Origin: Sporosarcina sp. FSL K6-2383
GTDB lineage: Bacteria > Bacillota > Bacilli > Bacillales_A > Planococcaceae
Direction of reading: 5' to 3'
Length of the DNA stretch: 64,000 nucleotides
Assembly (NCBI RefSeq): GCF_038618305.1
Contig: NZ_CP152017.1
Coordinates: forward strand, 62,001 to 126,000
This document shows, piece after piece, positions 26,487-34,618 of this stretch. The notes beneath the pieces were generated by a model. It was not told the origin of the DNA. It searched no databases and worked only from the letters and a program-made list of their open reading frames with translations. Position 1 is the first letter of the stretch. Each line of letters starts with the position of its first letter. The translations under genes were made by a program, and so were the position numbers.

Positions 26487-26802
26487 TTTACATCCCCCTT
26501 TCGAAAGTTATCTTTATCATACCATTCATTCAGATACTTTAAGATAGTTATTTTTATTTTTTCTCACAATTACTATTTTCCAAGCAAGAAACGACAGATT
26601 CATATTATTTCCATTTCATTCCCCGGGAAATAATACTATTTCGACATGTGTATTTACGACAGCATGCGTTATAACTTTTCGTCTGTACCCAATCACTGCT
26701 TTTAGGTTTAACATTCTTTTTTTCGGGAATCGTGATAATAAGGTGACAGCATATCTATCTAACATCGTAGAAACAGCCCCGGAATAACTCCCATTCCATA
26801 TA

Positions 26803-26845
26803 GAAAAAGCGCATTTCTTGAGGTTGGCAAGGAATACGCTTTTTC
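26803..26845. terminator. Terminator downstream of yerD
   Basis: AAAAAGCGCATTTCTTG pairs with CAAGGAATACGCTTTTT around AGGTTGG. It is symmetrical enough to work in both directions; the gene it serves is on the minus strand. Confidence 0.85.
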
Positions 26846-26870
26846 TTGTTGAGTACACTAATAGACAGAA

Positions 26871-28418
26871 CTATTCTACAGGAAAAGTTCTCCCTCGCGC
26901 ATCCTTATAAACGACATGCTGACGGTCGAACTTTGTTGGTGAATCTAGACCCGCAGCCGCTGCAATTCGAAACAACCCTTCTCGCATTGTCAAAATATAA
27001 TTGGTCACCCGATATTTTTTCTCTTCTACAACAAGTGCTTGCTGTAGTTTTTGATCAGTCGTCGCAACACCTGTCGGGCAATCATTCGTATGGCATTTAT
27101 GTGCCATAATACAACCGACTGATATCATAAATCCACGAGCAATCTGGACAAGATCCGCCCCCATCGATAGGGCGATTGCCGCGCGATCAGGTGTTGTAAT
27201 CTTACCCGACGCGATAATTTTCACGCTATCGCGCACTCCATATTTCTTTAAGGCATCATCCAAGAGAATCAGTGACGAACGAAGTGGTAAACCAACACTA
27301 TCTGCTAAATCCTGATACGTCGCGCCCGAACCACCTTCTCCACCATCTAAAGATATAAAATCCGGTCCCATACTTGTTTCATGCATGAATGATGCCAACT
27401 CTTCGGCATCCTGCTTACTACCAATGACAACCTTCATGCCTACTGGCTTCCCAGAATGCAAACGGATTTTATCGATAAAATCAAATAAGGTCGGATAGTC
27501 ATCAAACTGATGGAAACGGTTTGGACTGTTGATTGTCGTATAGGGTACGACATTACGAATCTCAGCAATTTCTTCCGTCACTTTCTCCCCTTCGACGTGT
27601 CCGCCGCGCATTTTTGCCCCTTGCGCTAACTTAATCTCAAATGCCTTGACCTGCGAAATTTCAGCTTTTTCACGTAGCCGCTCCCAACTAAACTCGCCAT
27701 CTTCCGTTCGGAATCCAAACAATCCCGAGCCAATTTGCGCAATAATATCTGCTCCACCAGCTAAATGGTGTCGCGAAAGACCACCTTCACCGGTATTCAT
27801 CCAAGCACCCTTCGCCATGCCGATCCCTTTCGACAACGCTGTAATCGCATTTTCCCCTAGTGCACCGTAGCTCATCGCAGATTGACCAAGCATACTGCGC
27901 ACATGAAAAGGCTGTTGGCAATTCGGTCCGATAATAATTGCATCCTCCTCAGGTAACAGCCAAGGCAATGCCGGTAACTCTTCACGATGCTCTTTCCGTG
28001 AAAATAGATAATCACCATCGACGACATAGCGCATTGTATCCACAAGTCCATCATTATCTACACGCATTTCTTCATTTTGTTTCGTAAACATCGCATTGCG
28101 GATAAAATAACCCGCCTCATTAAAATCTCGCTTCGATCCAAAACCAATGACACTGTTTAAATATTTACCTGGCATGACCATATGCAAATATTCTTCGCGG
28201 TTAAACGGTTCGCCATCATTATCATCATCAAACAAATATTGCCGTAACTCTGGCCCCGTTTTCTCCAGCATATAGCGCATCCGCCCTAAAATCGGGTAAT
28301 TTCGCAGAATAGCGTGTTGCCTTTGCCTTCTGTCATAAAAATAAAGAAAAAGGATAATCACAATCGGCACAATAATTAGCACCAATGTCGTAATTGAAAT
28401 ACTCTCTAACCAAATCAT
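26871..28418 (-). CDS. yerD: Membrane-anchored FMN-binding glutamate synthase-like protein
   Basis: 515 residues. One N-terminal membrane helix (VLIIVPIVIILFLYFY) is followed by a glutamate-synthase alpha-like (GltS/COG0069) FMN barrel: MLGQSAMSYGALGENAI, NTGEGGLSRHH, the LDGGEGGSGAT phosphate-binding turn and KIIASGKITTPDRAAIALSMGADLVQIARGFM. A cysteine cluster (CIMAHKCHTNDCPTG) is placed as for the 3Fe-4S ligands of glutamate synthase. It resembles Bacillus YerD. The physiological substrate is unknown, and glutaminase and FAD domains are absent, so it is not a complete glutamate synthase. It is divergent from the nitroreductase gene. Confidence 0.87.
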   Translation of the reverse strand: MIWLESISITTLVLIIVPIVIILFLYFYDRRQRQHAILRNYPILGRMRYMLEKTGPELRQYLFDDDNDGEPFNREEYLHMVMPGKYLNSVIGFGSKRDFNEAGYFIRNAMFTKQNEEMRVDNDGLVDTMRYVVDGDYLFSRKEHREELPALPWLLPEEDAIIIGPNCQQPFHVRSMLGQSAMSYGALGENAITALSKGIGMAKGAWMNTGEGGLSRHHLAGGADIIAQIGSGLFGFRTEDGEFSWERLREKAEISQVKAFEIKLAQGAKMRGGHVEGEKVTEEIAEIRNVVPYTTINSPNRFHQFDDYPTLFDFIDKIRLHSGKPVGMKVVIGSKQDAEELASFMHETSMGPDFISLDGGEGGSGATYQDLADSVGLPLRSSLILLDDALKKYGVRDSVKIIASGKITTPDRAAIALSMGADLVQIARGFMISVGCIMAHKCHTNDCPTGVATTDQKLQQALVVEEKKYRVTNYILTMREGLFRIAAAAGLDSPTKFDRQHVVYKDARGRTFPVE

Positions 28419-28506
28419 ATATCCACCCCTTCTCCAAGCGTTAATAGATGTTTACCACTAATCAAATCTGTTAATCTTATTCTACAGAACTTTTTGGAGG
28501 GATTCC

Positions 28507-29238
28507 ATGGTCATCGAATTATTAACTGCACATGCATCCGTGCGAAAATATAAGAACAGTCCACTATCAAAAGAAAATGTAGCCGAACTTGTTCGTGCAG
28601 GGCAGCATGCCGCAAGCTCTAATTTTGTACAAGCGTACTCCGTTATCCATGTTACAGACGCCGACAAACGGGCGAAGCTAGCTGAACTCGCGAAAAATCC
28701 ACAACAAATTTTATCGGCAGGTGCCGTGCTTGTTTTCTGTATGGATTTTCATCGCATTCAACAAGGCGCGATTTCCCTTGGGAAAGAAATTGATTTTTCA
28801 CACGCAGAAAACCTACTTGTCGGTGTGACAGATGTCGCCCTATTCGCCCAAAACGTCGCGATTGCGGCGGAATCACAGGAATACGGTATTTGCTATATCG
28901 GCGGCGTGCGTAATGCCCCCGAAGAAATTAGTATACTGTTCAACCTACCCACAGGCGTTGCACCCCTATTTGCTATGACGATAGGTGTTCCCGACGAGGC
29001 AAATGAAGTGAAACCGAGATTGCCGATAGAAGCCATCCTTCACGAAAATAACTATGATTATGATAAATATAAAGACATCATCCCTATTTATGATGAAATC
29101 ATGAATGACTATTACCAAGGCCGCGGCTCAAACCAGAAAAACGCCGCTTGGTCCGACTCTATGGCACAGTTTTTAGGCACACCCAAACGGACTCATATGA
29201 AGGACTTTTTGAAAAAACAGGGATTTGAATTTAACTAG
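28507..29238 (+). CDS. Oxygen-insensitive NADPH nitroreductase/flavin reductase (NfsA/NfrA type)
   Basis: 243-residue flavoprotein of the nitroreductase family. Landmarks are TAHASVRKYKNSPLSKENV (FMN phosphate-binding Arg-x-Lys), the QHAASSNFVQAYSVI segment, GVTDVALFAQNVAIAAESQEYGICYIGGVRN (positions about 118-148) and the C-terminal WSDSMAQFLG tail typical of NfsA-like enzymes. It acts in the cytoplasm on nitroaromatics, quinones or flavins. A TTGGAGGG site precedes the ATG. It is followed 11 bp later by the methyltransferase gene, so they form an operon ending at 30458. Confidence 0.9.
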   Translation: MVIELLTAHASVRKYKNSPLSKENVAELVRAGQHAASSNFVQAYSVIHVTDADKRAKLAELAKNPQQILSAGAVLVFCMDFHRIQQGAISLGKEIDFSHAENLLVGVTDVALFAQNVAIAAESQEYGICYIGGVRNAPEEISILFNLPTGVAPLFAMTIGVPDEANEVKPRLPIEAILHENNYDYDKYKDIIPIYDEIMNDYYQGRGSNQKNAAWSDSMAQFLGTPKRTHMKDFLKKQGFEFN

Positions 29239-29249
29239 GAGTGATCAGT

Positions 29250-30416
29250 ATGACATTTGAAGAATTACTAGAAGTACTTACACATCGTATAACAGATGGG
29301 TCTTTCATTAACGCAACCATCAGCCAACCCCGTACAAAAACAGACGAATTGAAGCGGGTAAAAGTAAAACCTGTAGAAATAAAAGGGCAGCTACACATCC
29401 AATTTGAATATCAGTATGAACGCATTTTAAAACACGACAATGTCACACCCGATAAATTACAGAGCCATTTACAACAACTGCTTGAACGTTTCAAACAAAT
29501 TCACGCCGAGTTTTCAGACGAAAAAATCCATGTCCAATTATCTAAAAAATTCAAGGTGATGTGGAAATCGGACAAAGTGAGCTCTGGAAAAGTGGCAGAT
29601 TTGTCTCACAACCGGAAGAAAAATTATTTATTGGACGAAAACACACCATATCCATTTCTTGTACGACTTGGTGTTCAAACACCCGATGGTAAAGTGAAAA
29701 AGCAAAAACACGATAAATTTAGGCAAATTAATCGCTTCGTTGAATTTATTGACGACTCACTTACCCATTTGCCAAAAGACCGCACTGTACGTATTCTAGA
29801 TTTTGGCTCAGGGAAATCGTATTTGACGTTCGCGCTGTATCATTATTTACGCATCGAAAAAGGACTCGATATTAAAGTAACGGGGCTTGATTTGAAAAAA
29901 GAAGTGATTGAGGAATGTAGCCTTATCGCGCAAGATCTTGGTTACGATGATTTGGAGTTTCTTGTCGGTGACATTAACGACTACAATGACGAAACCTCTG
30001 TCGATATGGTTGTCACGCTGCATGCCTGCGACGTCGCGACAGATATGGCACTTGCTCGAGCAGTGAAATGGGGAGCAAAAGTCATCTTGAGTGTTCCTTG
30101 CTGTCAGCATGAACTGTTCTCTCAAATTAATTCCCCCGCGCTCGACGTCATGCTCCAGCACGGACTCATCAAAGAACGTTTTGCTGCACTTGCTACCGAT
30201 TCTATACGAGCTGAACTATTATCGCTTGTCGGCTACGAAGCACAATTGCTAGAATTCATTGATATGGAACATACACCGAAAAACGTCTTAATACGGGCTT
30301 ATCTTACGGGGCGAGAGCCGTCTGCTGATGACCATAAACGATATAGAGACTTTAGAAATTTACTGAATGCTGAGCCATTTTTAGAGAAGGAACTAGGAGA
30401 TTTGTTGACTAAATAA
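29250..30416 (+). CDS. SAM-dependent methyltransferase (Methyltransf_32-like)
   Basis: 388 residues from the ATG at 29250 (TAGGAG site). An N-terminal domain of about 150 residues contains KVMWKSDKVSSGKVADLSHNRKK. The Rossmann methyltransferase follows: motif I ILDFGSGKSYLTFALYHYL, motif II VTGLDLKK, VGDINDY, and the catalytic-loop-like TLHACDVATDMAL and VPCCQHEL. HACD plus the paired cysteines are shared with RRNAD1/METTL25-type proteins, suggesting an RNA or translation-linked substrate, which is unproven. It is second in an operon with the nitroreductase. Confidence 0.8.
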   Translation: MTFEELLEVLTHRITDGSFINATISQPRTKTDELKRVKVKPVEIKGQLHIQFEYQYERILKHDNVTPDKLQSHLQQLLERFKQIHAEFSDEKIHVQLSKKFKVMWKSDKVSSGKVADLSHNRKKNYLLDENTPYPFLVRLGVQTPDGKVKKQKHDKFRQINRFVEFIDDSLTHLPKDRTVRILDFGSGKSYLTFALYHYLRIEKGLDIKVTGLDLKKEVIEECSLIAQDLGYDDLEFLVGDINDYNDETSVDMVVTLHACDVATDMALARAVKWGAKVILSVPCCQHELFSQINSPALDVMLQHGLIKERFAALATDSIRAELLSLVGYEAQLLEFIDMEHTPKNVLIRAYLTGREPSADDHKRYRDFRNLLNAEPFLEKELGDLLTK

Positions 30417-30418
30417 GC

Positions 30419-30458
30419 AAACTCCCTCCACGTTTACTTTAATGTGGAGGGAGTTTTT
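30419..30458 (+). terminator. Terminator of the nitroreductase-methyltransferase operon
   Basis: AAACTCCCTCCAC pairs perfectly with GTGGAGGGAGTTT around a 12-base loop, followed by TTTTT. Confidence 0.92.
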
Positions 30459-30511
30459 GGTCATCACTTTATCTGATTAAACTCTTCTTCAGTGACCTCC
30501 AATTGCGTCTA

Positions 30512-30619
30512 GGTTTTGAATTGTGCTTGCGCAATTAACTCCCTTCAAAATCTGTGACATCCGCCGGAGGCTTAACTTGAATCAGCAGGGAGTTTGGACT
30601 TCTGCCGATTCAAGTTAAA
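30512..30619. repeat. Two nested inverted repeats, possible dispersed intergenic element
   Basis: Hairpin 1 (about 30512-30550): TTTTGAATTGTGC then GCGCAATT, with TCAAAA further down. Hairpin 2 (30571-30619): TTAACTTGAATCAGCA pairs with TGCCGATTCAAGTTAA across a GGGAGTTTGGACTTC loop. The right edge runs into the end of the HicA-like remnant. No transposase is nearby. Structured non-coding RNA or a mobile intergenic repeat are both possible. Confidence 0.5.
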
Positions 30620-30788
30620 ATTTCCTGTCATAGGTGACCTTGCACTTCTCCAGTCCCTCTTGACACTTCTGTTCGTTTAATTACCCCATCATCTAACTCT
30701 TTTCTAAAATAAAAATGATCGCTTTCTTCTTATACTCTTCCCAACCATCGCGCCGACAGAAATGTTCAATTTCTCTCCAACTAGGCAT
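30610..30788 (-). pseudogene. Frameshifted fragment of a HicA-like/small toxin-type protein
   Basis: Reading leftward, MPSWREIEHFCRRDGW-EEYKK is followed, after a one-base deletion in an A-rich run, by SDHFYFRKELDDGVIKRTEVSRGTG-EVQGHL in the next frame. A TGA then stands where the family has Trp, and QEILT closes it. The pattern (MPSWxxI, a C in the helix, DGW, DHFxFxK, TxVSxG, HLWxxIL) fits small HicA-type proteins in Bacillales. Two lesions make it a pseudogene. It has no ribosome binding site and abuts the hairpin element. Confidence 0.5.
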
Positions 30789-30810
30789 AGCTGATAAGGG
30801 ACTTACGGTT

Positions 30811-30945
30811 TCATGATCTGGTTGGGCGAATTGCCCAACACTCTCCAATGTCCCCTGCTGGAATGTCGCAACTGAACTGTTCTCGAAGGGCAACTCCTCC
30901 CCAAACTCTTTCTTTAAATATTAGTTTCAATAATAATGGTTCCAT
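30811..30945 (-). pseudogene. manA: 5' fragment of mannose-6-phosphate isomerase
   Basis: A GAGGAG site nine bases before the ATG at 30945 opens a frame reading MEPLLLKLIFKERVWGGVAL and later CDIPAGDIGECWAI before diverging and stopping at TGA 30811-30813. This is the N-terminus of ManA (EPLFxKPxFKERIWGG ... IPSxxxGECWA). Only about 39 of the usual ~315 codons remain. The rest is replaced by the HicA-like fragment, so a deletion or rearrangement joined two unrelated genes. The native start region and ribosome binding site survive intact. The 310 bases from 30946 to 31258 show nothing else identifiable. Confidence 0.72.
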
Positions 30946-31258
30946 GAGAAATTTCTCCTCTAACTTTTTATCTAGCGTGGGCTAATGAGTGCCAACCTAC
31001 AATGTACCACCCAAAATTTTATCGATTTACCAGTACTGACGTATAGCATCTTAATCTTTAATATACTAGCCGATGACTTTGCAGGCCACCATGAATGTAG
31101 GAATGCCGAGCTATTTTTTTCAGCGAATAATAAAATAGTAAATCATTAAAACTTCATTTGCTATCAGACTGGAAAAAATTATCGATTTTTCAGTGGCAAA
31201 TAAGTTAATTGAATCATATACTGAATATTCAACATTCATTAAGAGAGGAGACTTTAAT

Positions 31259-32482
31259 TTGACTGGTCGATTTTACCGCTTAGTTGTTTGTTTTACTGTC
31301 ATTTTGATGATTGGTATATGTTCACAACATTGGAAAGCCTCTGCAAACTCATCAGATTCTATCATAAAGATTTTCCTTGATACAAAGATGCTTGAAACGA
31401 AAACCCCAGCTAAGATTAAAAATGGTACGACATTAGTTCCTGTACGAGCCGTATTTGAGTCCTTAGGCATGAAGGTTGTTTGGGAGTCGAAGAAACAATT
31501 GCTGACGGTGAAAGACAATGAGAAGACAGTTACTTTAGTTGTTGGAGAAAAAAAGGCTACAGTAAATAATCAAACCATTACACTCCAAGCGGCAACAGAG
31601 AATATTGACGGGACCTTGCAAGTGCCGCTCCATTTGATTGGGGATGCGACGGGGGCTATTGTTTACTGGGATCCCTATGTCGCGGAGGTTTCTATTCTTA
31701 CAACGAAATTCATAAAAGACAATAATATTGATAAGGTAGAGTTGGATAAAGAGGTCAAAGAGTATTTAGATTCGAAAGCAAGGGAAGAGGCTGCTAAGAA
31801 AAAGGAGGATTCAAAGCCTAAAATCCCCAAAAAAACAGCAACTCCTGTAGATTTGACTAAATTAAATGGTATGTATACTGGATTCCGTGATGATTTTGGA
31901 GGGTATGAATGTGGCGGCATGTGCTGGGACACCTACACCTTCTTGCCGAATAAAAAAGTTCTAATCGGCCCGCCAGCAAATGGAGGTCCAGAAACGATTG
32001 ATTGTAAAAAAGAGAAATGCCTGACGTATTCGATTAGCAAGGGGCAGCTAAAGCTCAGCAACGGTAAATCCTTTCCAATCCAAAAATCAAAAAAGGGTTA
32101 TCTTATGATAAACAAGACGACGTTAGATAAGGTGCAACCTGTTCCTAAAGGAACTGTTTTTAATAATAAGTATACCTTTATCGGGTACTCTGGCTTAATC
32201 GGCGTCACTCCAGCCGCTCGTTCGTGGACATACAAATTGACTCTTAAAGCAAATGGAACATTCGAGCTATCTGGTGTGACTATAGGTAGTTTGACGGCAA
32301 ACAGTAATATTTCGACACAAACTAGCCATCCTGGAAAAGTAGAAAAGGGGAAATATAAGATTCAAAACAATACGATTACGATGACAGGTAGTGACGGCAA
32401 AGTTCATAAATCTTTATTCTTTATTCATGATTCCGACGTAGATGATATTCAAATTGGGACACGTAACTATTATGTCAATTAG
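31259..32482 (+). CDS. Secreted protein with copper amine oxidase N-terminal domain
   Basis: 407 residues from a TTG at 31259, eight bases after AGAGAGGAG. Residues 1-28 form a signal peptide (LVVCFTVILMIGICSQHWKASA). A copper-amine-oxidase N-terminal-like domain follows: IFLDTKMLETKTPAKIKNG, TTLVPVRAVFESLGMKVVWE and LQVPLHLIGDATGA, a common envelope or cell-wall module. A charged linker (KEEDSKPKIPKK type) leads to a C-terminal beta-rich domain with CGGMCWDTYTF and DCKKEKC cysteine pairs, ending KLTLKANGTFELSG and TGSDGKVHKSLFFI. The C-terminal domain is unrecognised. It is monocistronic. Confidence 0.75.
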   Translation: MTGRFYRLVVCFTVILMIGICSQHWKASANSSDSIIKIFLDTKMLETKTPAKIKNGTTLVPVRAVFESLGMKVVWESKKQLLTVKDNEKTVTLVVGEKKATVNNQTITLQAATENIDGTLQVPLHLIGDATGAIVYWDPYVAEVSILTTKFIKDNNIDKVELDKEVKEYLDSKAREEAAKKKEDSKPKIPKKTATPVDLTKLNGMYTGFRDDFGGYECGGMCWDTYTFLPNKKVLIGPPANGGPETIDCKKEKCLTYSISKGQLKLSNGKSFPIQKSKKGYLMINKTTLDKVQPVPKGTVFNNKYTFIGYSGLIGVTPAARSWTYKLTLKANGTFELSGVTIGSLTANSNISTQTSHPGKVEKGKYKIQNNTITMTGSDGKVHKSLFFIHDSDVDDIQIGTRNYYVN

Positions 32483-32601
32483 GGTCTCCGATTATCGATT
32501 ATGATTTTATCAAGAGACATAGATGCTAGCTCATCTTCTCGTAGTTTCGGGTGAACCTGTTGTTTCATTTGCCGCAGAAGATTGACATGTAAAAATGGCG
32601 T

Positions 32602-32638
32602 AAACCCGGTAGATGTTTAGTACATCAACCGGGTTTTC
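32602..32638 (+). terminator. Hairpin with T tail downstream of the secreted protein gene
   Basis: AAACCCGGTAGATGT pairs with ACATCAACCGGGTTTT around TTAG. It lies about 120 bp after the stop codon. Confidence 0.75.
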
Positions 32639-32759
32639 AAATGTTATCATTATATTTCACGAAAATGGGGACAGGTCGTAATTATTAAATGAATAGACTC
32701 ACATCCACATTTCAATCCTTTTTTATAATTCCCCTGCGCACGACTTTCGAAAATCAAAA

Positions 32760-33215
32760 CTACTTTAACTCATCAACATACTTGAAAACATGGGCCCTTA
32801 CCCGCTCTTTTTCTTCATCCGTTAAATTTTTCGTTTCACCCATTACCACCGATATATCTGGTGCTAAAATAGTCGTCGGCTCCATCAGTTCGACTTGCTC
32901 CTTCCTACTGTCAATAGTATTATGCAACTTCAGTTCTTTCGAGAAAGTGTAGCTGACAATCGTGTTGACATAGTTGCCATTCAAATCATAAAAATCCGTG
33001 ATGGACGATACTTCTGCGTGCAATTTACTATTCCATTCTTTGAAGAGAACGACGCTGTTCTCTCTTTTATATCCTGTTTTCACATAGAGGCCTGAACTGT
33101 TTGGCGTATCGGACATTGTTTCAATCGTGAACGCTTCCACATGTTCGACCACCTCTGCTTCACTACAGGCAACCAGTAATAAAGCCATCCCTAACATAAA
33201 AAATAATTTCCGCAT
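32760..33215 (-). CDS. Lipoprotein of unknown function (151 aa)
   Basis: The start at 33215 (ATG after a GGGGG site) gives a canonical lipoprotein signal peptide MRKLFFMLGMALLLVAC, with Cys17 as the lipidation site. An ATG at 33275 is open but would bury the signal peptide. The mature part is beta-rich (GLYVKTGYKRENSVVLFKEW, VNTIVSYTFSKELKL) and ends with a basic/acidic helix (TDEEKERVRAHVFKYVDELK). No known domain is recognised. It lies 73 bp after the ATP pyrophosphatase gene on the same strand, likely co-transcribed. Confidence 0.7.
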   Translation of the reverse strand: MRKLFFMLGMALLLVACSEAEVVEHVEAFTIETMSDTPNSSGLYVKTGYKRENSVVLFKEWNSKLHAEVSSITDFYDLNGNYVNTIVSYTFSKELKLHNTIDSRKEQVELMEPTTILAPDISVVMGETKNLTDEEKERVRAHVFKYVDELK

Positions 33216-33288
33216 AGACCCCCAGCTCACCGGAACATTATATTGACTATATTTCCCAAACCCCATTTCCTTCATCGCTCCCCCTTCC

Positions 33289-33945
33289 CTATTCCAACGT
33301 CACATCCAAAAACACATACTCATCCCGTTCATGCTGCCCTGAAAAAATGACTGGCACACGCCCGCTGAAAATCGGTCCGTCTACGACAACTGTATGGAAT
33401 TCACCTGATTCCCCACACGAATCAATACCGAGTGCATCCAATTCATCCATCAGCTCCACAGTAAATTTACGCCCTATAAAGTGTGCAGGCATCATCTTTG
33501 TGTTGACAACAACAATATAGGCCTCGAATCCAGCTACAACGAATTCCTCTAACAAGCTACGGCGCGGTTCAAGCCATAATGGGTGCACCGCTTCCATTTC
33601 AACCTTTGCACATGTTTTCTGCACCCATTGCAAATGATCTTCAAGGTCGATATCTCCGAAAACAGCGTGGTCAATGCCTAGTCCCTTACAGGCCAGCATG
33701 GCATCCAAAAACTGTTCTTCATAGCTACTCCAACTTGCACCCCGAATCATCAAAGGCACACCCAATTTTTCCGCTTGCGCTTCAACAACTGCAAAAGGTA
33801 ATGCATGCGATTTGGACCGTTCTTCATCCTCTTCAAACATTGTCCATAATCGCTTCGAAATGCCTCCTGCTTGTTCCGTTCGATAATACGCCATCGCGGA
33901 ATCTTTTCCACCACTCCATGACGCGACAAATGATATGCCTTTCAT
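33289..33945 (-). CDS. Dph6-type ATP pyrophosphatase (diphthine-ammonia ligase family)
   Basis: 218 residues. The PP-loop SGGKDSAMAYYR (10-21) binds ATP. Family segments EERSKSHALP, the GDIDLEDHLQWVQKTC block, HPLWLEPRRSLLEEF and the conserved GESGEFHTVVVDGPIF are all present. In eukaryotes and archaea this fold amidates diphthine. Bacteria lack diphthamide, so the real substrate here is unknown, and an adenylating amidation of a small molecule or tRNA is only a guess. It precedes the lipoprotein gene. Confidence 0.85.
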   Translation of the reverse strand: MKGISFVASWSGGKDSAMAYYRTEQAGGISKRLWTMFEEDEERSKSHALPFAVVEAQAEKLGVPLMIRGASWSSYEEQFLDAMLACKGLGIDHAVFGDIDLEDHLQWVQKTCAKVEMEAVHPLWLEPRRSLLEEFVVAGFEAYIVVVNTKMMPAHFIGRKFTVELMDELDALGIDSCGESGEFHTVVVDGPIFSGRVPVIFSGQHERDEYVFLDVTLE

Positions 33946-34039
33946 TTCGCACGCTCCTCACCTTGCTCTTGTATTTATTTTACCATAGCATTACGATTAT
34001 CTTACAAAAAATTCCGTGAACTAGAACACTTTCATAAAA

Positions 34040-34066
34040 CCAAACTTTTCACAGCTATGCCCCGTC
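34040..34066 (+). promoter_or_regulatory. Candidate ECF-sigma autoregulatory promoter
   Basis: CCAAAC (34040-34045) and CGTC (34063-34066) are 17 bp apart, close to the SigV-type form TGAAAC-n16-CGTC, and lie about 55 bp before the sigma factor gene. Autoregulation is the usual arrangement for such pairs. Confidence 0.4.
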
Positions 34067-34123
34067 AAATAACTGTAACGTGTTCGCGACATGTTGAAAA
34101 ATGGAGAAGGTGAATCTTTTGTC

Positions 34124-34618
34124 ATGACAAAAAATGAGAAGTTTGAACTAGTAGAACAGTTTATAGTCGAAAATCGCGAAGCCCATTATCGGCTGGCGTA
34201 TAGCTATGTACGCAATAAAGAAAATGCACTCGATATTGTGCAAGATGCCATTGTGAAAGCACTGCATTCAGTGGATCGACTCGATGAAATCGCTTATATG
34301 AAAACGTGGTTCTATCGGATTGTCATCAATACCGCTATTGATTTTATTCGCAAGCATCAACGGGTAACAGTGATGGAAGATGATGTTCTCGGTAGCTTTT
34401 TGCCGCAGCAGGAAGACGAGTTCACTGATATGGACTTGCAACAGGCCATCGACCAGCTACCGCCAAAACATAGGACCCTCATCATTCTACGATTTTTTGA
34501 GGATTTGAAGATTGATGAAATCGCTGAAGTGACGGGCGACAACGTCAATACAGTCAAAACGAGATTGTATACAGCTTTGAAAAAATTACGCATCGAGGTC
34601 GGAGAGGAGTTCAGATGA
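34124..34618 (+). CDS. sigV: ECF RNA polymerase sigma factor, SigV-like
   Basis: 164 residues from the ATG at 34124; an ATG 33 bp upstream has no ribosome binding site. Region 2 (AHYRLAYSYVRNKENALDIVQDAIVKALHSV, positions about 20-50, with KTWFYRIVINTAIDFIRK) and region 4 (LQQAIDQLPPKHRTLIILRFFEDLKIDEIAEVTG, then NTVKTRLYTALKKLR) are complete. Its stop overlaps the start of the anti-sigma gene (ATGATG), the usual coupling. The partner is RsiV-like, so the expected stimulus is lysozyme or envelope damage. Assignment to SigV rather than another ECF group rests mostly on that partner. Confidence 0.8.
   Translation: MTKNEKFELVEQFIVENREAHYRLAYSYVRNKENALDIVQDAIVKALHSVDRLDEIAYMKTWFYRIVINTAIDFIRKHQRVTVMEDDVLGSFLPQQEDEFTDMDLQQAIDQLPPKHRTLIILRFFEDLKIDEIAEVTGDNVNTVKTRLYTALKKLRIEVGEEFR

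Noticed and set aside
26616..26858. 80-codon minus-strand frame upstream of putP
   Set aside because: It begins inside the yerD terminator, has no ribosome binding site and no recognisable protein pattern.
26871..28418. Functional glutamate synthase large subunit
   Set aside because: Only the FMN/central-domain part with a membrane helix is present; the glutaminase and C-terminal domains are missing.
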